Assembly (NCBI GenBank): GCA_963782045.1
Contig: CAWAIR010000037.1
Span: 682,001-746,000 of the forward strand
DNA: 64,000 bases
Direction: 5' to 3'
Source: CAVSRC01 sp963782045
GTDB lineage: Bacteria > Pseudomonadota > Alphaproteobacteria > Rhizobiales > Kaistiaceae
Part shown: in pieces, positions 60,143 to 64,000 of the stretch
Position numbering within the stretch: position 1 is the stretch's first letter
How the letters are laid out: each line of letters opens with the position of its first letter
Translations under genes and position numbers: made by a program
The notes under the pieces: model-generated
What the model was told of the DNA's origin: nothing
Seen by the model: only the letters and a program-made list of their open reading frames with translations
Database searches by the model: none

Positions 60143-62371
60143 ATGCGTTCGCTGATCGCCTGCAACGATGGCTGGATCTTCCACGAGGGCTTCTCGCCCG
60201 AACTGGTGACGACGCTCGGCAAGGGCACGCCAGTCTGCCTGCCCCACACCGCGGTCGAATTGCCCTTCGCCTATTTCGACGAGACCAGCTATTGGCGGCC
60301 CTTCACCTATCAGAAGGTGCTTGTCGCCGATCCGGCCTGGCAGGGCCACGACGTGTCGCTGGTCTGCGACGGCGCCATGGCCGATGCGCATGTGTGGCTC
60401 AACGGCGTCGAGCTTCTCCGCCACAAGGACGGCTACACGCCGTTCGAGGTCCGCCTCAGCGGCCGGTTGCAGGCCGGCGACAACCTCCTCACCATCCGCA
60501 TCGACGGCTCGGAGAACCCGGAGATCCCGCCTTTCGGCGACCGCATCGACTATCTCACCTATGCCGGCATCTATCGCGACGTGTGGCTGAAGGTGACGCC
60601 GCTGCTCGCCATCGGCCACGTCAAGATCGAGACGCCGAACGTGCTGGCCGAGACGAAATCGGTCGGCATCCGCGTCGACCTCACCAATCTGCAAGACCGG
60701 GCGCCGGAAGGGGCGCTGACCGCAACGCTGCGCGATCCGGCGGGCAACGCGATCGCCACCGCCTCGGCGCCGGCGGCGGCCCGGGTCGACCTCGATATGG
60801 ACGGGCTCACGGACATCCAGCTCTGGGACCTCGACAACCCGGCGCTCTACTCGCTGGAGCTGGCGCTCGGCGAGGACACGGTCACCGAGACCTTCGGCTT
60901 CCGCGCGGCCGAGTTCACGGCCAACGGCTTCCGCCTCAACGGGCGGCCGCTGAAGCTGCGCGGTCTCAACCGCCACCAGTCGTTCCCCTATGCCGGCTAT
61001 GCCCTCGGCCGGGCGGCGCAGGAGCGTGACGCCGAGATCCTCAAGCGCGAGCTGCACGTCAACATCGTGCGCTGTTCGCACTATCCGCAGTCGCCCTGGT
61101 TCCTCGACGCCTGCGACCGTCTCGGCCTGCTGGTGCTGGAGGAGATTCCCGGCTGGCAGCACATCGGCGGCGCGGCCTGGAAGGTCGAGGCGGTGGAAAA
61201 CGTCCGCCGGATGATCAGCCGCGACTGGAACCACCCGTCGATCGTGCTGTGGGGCGTGCGCATCAACGAGTCGTCCGACGACCACGATTTGTACGCCGAG
61301 ACCAACCGGTTGGCGCGCGAGCTCGATGCGACGCGGCAGACCGGCGGCATCCGCGTCATCACCGAGAGCGAGTTCCTCGAGGACGTCTACACGACCAACG
61401 ACTTCATCCTCGGCAACGAGGAGCTCGGCGGCAACCGCCCGCGAACGGCGCTGCGTCCCCGGCGCGAGATGACCGGGCTCGACCGGCCGGTTCCCTACCT
61501 GGTCACCGAGCACAACGGCCACATGCACCCGACCAAGAGCTACGATCAGGAACAGCGCCAGGTCGAGCATGTGACGCGCCATCTCGACGTGCTCGATGCC
61601 GCCTATGGCGACCCCGGCATTGCCGGTGCCATCGGCTGGTGCGCCTTCGACTACAACACCCACAAGGATTTCGGCTCGGGCGACCGCATCTGCCACCACG
61701 GCGTCATGGACATGTTCCGCGAGCCCAAGTTCGCGGCCTTCGCCTATGCCAGCCAGTGCGAACCCGACGAGGCGGTCGTCCTTCAGCCGGCGACCTTCTG
61801 GGCGCGCGGCGAACGCAATATCGGTGGCATCCTGCCGCTGATGGTGCTGACCAACTGCGACGAGGTGGAGCTTCGCTACGGCGACAATCCCGGCAAGCGT
61901 CTCGGCCCGGACCGCGAGCGCTTCCCCCACCTGCCGCATCCGCCGGTCGTCTTCCAGCAGAACCATTTCAGCGCCGACGAGCTGGGCCGCTGGGGCATGC
62001 TGTGGGAAGATGCGGCGATCGTCGGGCTGATCGGCGGCAAGCCGGTGGCCGAGGTCCGTTATGCCGCCGATCCGGTCGCCACGAGGCTGGAGGTCGTCGC
62101 CGATGCCGGTACGCTCTCGTCGGCCGCCGGTGGCTGCGTCCGCGTGATGGTGCGGGCGCTCGACCAGGCCGGGCACAAGCTGCCCTTCCTGTTCGAGCCG
62201 GTCGAGATCGCGGTCACCGGCGCCGGCCGGCTGGTCGGTCCGAAACTGGTGCCGCTGCGCGGCGGGTCGACCGGCTTCTGGGTCGCATCGGCCGGCGCGC
62301 GGGGGACGGTTGGCGTCGCCGTGTCGAGCCCGCGCTTCGGCACCACCACCATCAAGCTGTGCGCCGAATAG
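60143..62371 (+). CDS. lacZ: Glycoside hydrolase family 2 beta-galactosidase (LacZ-type)
   Basis: A 742-residue GH2 enzyme, shorter than E. coli LacZ and of the rhizobial type. A sugar-binding jelly roll (about 40-180, VWLNGVELLRHKDGYTPFEVRLS), an immunoglobulin-like domain, then the TIM barrel from RLNGRPLKLRGLNRHQSFPYAGYA. The acid/base Glu is in SIVLWGVRINES and the nucleophile Glu is in PYLVTEHNGHMHPTKSYD. Typical GH2 features also include CSHYPQSPWFLDACDRLGLLVLEEIPGW. A C-terminal all-beta part follows. It should cleave lactose taken up by LacEFG-LacK inside the cell. A signal peptide is absent. Confidence 0.93.
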   Translation: MRSLIACNDGWIFHEGFSPELVTTLGKGTPVCLPHTAVELPFAYFDETSYWRPFTYQKVLVADPAWQGHDVSLVCDGAMADAHVWLNGVELLRHKDGYTPFEVRLSGRLQAGDNLLTIRIDGSENPEIPPFGDRIDYLTYAGIYRDVWLKVTPLLAIGHVKIETPNVLAETKSVGIRVDLTNLQDRAPEGALTATLRDPAGNAIATASAPAAARVDLDMDGLTDIQLWDLDNPALYSLELALGEDTVTETFGFRAAEFTANGFRLNGRPLKLRGLNRHQSFPYAGYALGRAAQERDAEILKRELHVNIVRCSHYPQSPWFLDACDRLGLLVLEEIPGWQHIGGAAWKVEAVENVRRMISRDWNHPSIVLWGVRINESSDDHDLYAETNRLARELDATRQTGGIRVITESEFLEDVYTTNDFILGNEELGGNRPRTALRPRREMTGLDRPVPYLVTEHNGHMHPTKSYDQEQRQVEHVTRHLDVLDAAYGDPGIAGAIGWCAFDYNTHKDFGSGDRICHHGVMDMFREPKFAAFAYASQCEPDEAVVLQPATFWARGERNIGGILPLMVLTNCDEVELRYGDNPGKRLGPDRERFPHLPHPPVVFQQNHFSADELGRWGMLWEDAAIVGLIGGKPVAEVRYAADPVATRLEVVADAGTLSSAAGGCVRVMVRALDQAGHKLPFLFEPVEIAVTGAGRLVGPKLVPLRGGSTGFWVASAGARGTVGVAVSSPRFGTTTIKLCAE

Positions 62372-62381
62372 GGAAGGAGCG

Positions 62382-63452
<1,071 letters not shown>

Positions 63453-63455
<3 letters not shown>

Positions 63456-63725
63456 AGCGCTTCTTGGTCAGATAGAAGCAGTTCCGTTTCTCGACCGGGG
63501 AGGAGATCCGGCGTCGAGACCGGCGAAGGGCGATGCCGGGCATCGGTCGAGCCGGGATCGGCGTTGGGCGCGCGCCGGTCGGAAACCCGAAGGGACGGGC
63601 GCTTTTGCGCCATTGTCGTCGCCACCGGCCTCGGCCGTACCCCGCGTACGCCCGTCGCCCGTCGGCTTGATCCTGTCGCAAAATCGCTCCGTCGGAACGA
63701 TTCTATCTGATCAAGAAACGCTCTA
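63453..63725 (-). repeat. MITE-like palindromic repeat, copy 2 (273 bp, inverted)
   Basis: Same family as 23875-24055 but in opposite orientation. Terminal inverted repeats of 25 bp lie at 63453-63477 and 63701-63725. The two copies match along the whole of copy 1 except for about 90 extra bases in copy 2 (about 63490-63582), a segment itself rich in short palindromes. The outer TAG is the lacK stop codon. After it, 63726-63852 shows no gene. Confidence 0.87.
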
Positions 63726-63852
63726 GATTTTCGCGCAGAGCCGGTCTGGACCTTGGCCGCGGATCGCCTCCGCGTCCATGCGGACAATCGCAACAAACGT
63801 GCGATAACGGCAACGGCTGGGCGCGTGGCGCCAAGAACGATCTGGAGCAAGC

Positions 63853-64000
63853 ATGATGGAAGAGCCGGAAGTCACCGTGGTCACCCCCGAGCGGTTCGGC
63901 ACGGGCGAATCCCCGACGTGGGACGCGGAGAACGGCCGTCTCCTGTGGACGTCGATCGGAGACGGCGACATCCACGCGCTGACGCTGGCGACCGGAGCTC
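63853..64000 (+). CDS. SMP-30/gluconolactonase-family protein, N-terminal part only
   Basis: The frame starts at ATG 63853 (or the next ATG, 63856) with GGAG six bases upstream, and runs out of the window after 49 codons: MEEPEVTVVTPERFGTGESP then TWDAENGRLLWTSIGDGDIH. GESPTWDAENGRLLWTSI is the first beta-propeller blade of SMP-30/gluconolactonase/LRE proteins, with the metal-ligand Glu in GESP. Behind a lac operon it may hydrolyse an aldonolactone. Partial. Confidence 0.85.
   Translation, partial: MMEEPEVTVVTPERFGTGESPTWDAENGRLLWTSIGDGDIHALTLATGA

Overview
The window is a GC-rich (by eye well above 60 %), gene-dense chromosomal segment. It most resembles an alphaproteobacterium of the order Hyphomicrobiales (Rhizobiales). 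The arguments are the Agrobacterium/Sinorhizobium-like lac operon (regulator, ABC transporter, GH2 beta-galactosidase, ATPase), the rhizobial-type L-asparaginase II, a twin-arginine beta-helix protein of the TIGR03808 type, an Irr-like iron box and FNR/FixK-type boxes. No RNA genes, phage, insertion sequences or CRISPR arrays were seen. Genus is not determinable from the sequence alone.

Layout. 1-2.4 kb: end of an Efe-type iron uptake operon (M75 protein, EfeB, second M75 protein). 2.7-7.0 kb: a Tat-exported beta-helix protein facing a three-gene operon (aminotransferase, isoprenylcysteine-methyltransferase-like protein, asparaginase). 7.2-9.4 kb: fasciclin protein with a SigK/RskA-type sigma/anti-sigma pair, then a perfect FNR-type box and a 31-residue membrane peptide gene. 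9.8-20.1 kb: two RND efflux systems facing each other, separated by an ECF sigma / small membrane protein / His-rich periplasmic sensor trio laid out like CnrH-CnrY-CnrX. The second RND permease has an in-frame amber codon. 20.3-24.8 kb: secreted alpha/beta hydrolase, integral membrane protein, hldE and a Crp/Fnr-family regulator. 24.9-28.5 kb: two cyclic-di-GMP proteins. 28.5-32.1 kb: sugar-acid dehydratase, FadR-type regulator, ketopantoate-reductase-like protein. 32.3-36.6 kb: CYTH-CHAD protein and feoAB. 36.6-39.9 kb: Tat-exported cupredoxin-like protein divergent from ubiTUV (oxygen-independent ubiquinone synthesis). 40-49.2 kb: alpha-galactosidase and a LacI-controlled sugar ABC operon with an isomerase and an oxidoreductase. 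49.3-55.7 kb: cytochrome bd operon cydDC-cydABX. 55.9-63.5 kb: lacI-lacEFGZK. The window ends inside an SMP-30/gluconolactonase gene.

Together the genes describe a heterotroph that uses galactosides and sugar acids and copes with low oxygen. FNR/FixK-type boxes (TTGAT-N4-ATCAA, perfect or with one mismatch) precede feoAB, the cupredoxin gene, ubiTUV, cydABX and the small membrane gene at 9287, which points to one oxygen-responsive regulon; its regulator is not in the window.

Two further points run through the window. A palindromic repeat with 25-bp terminal inverted repeats occurs twice in opposite orientation (23875-24055 and 63453-63725), and its ends supply the stop codons of flanking genes. 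Also, six otherwise normal genes carry a single-base frameshift or a nonsense codon (near 9331, 18364, 21548, 29723, 48134 and 52750). This is either real decay or, more probably for the indels, residual sequencing error.
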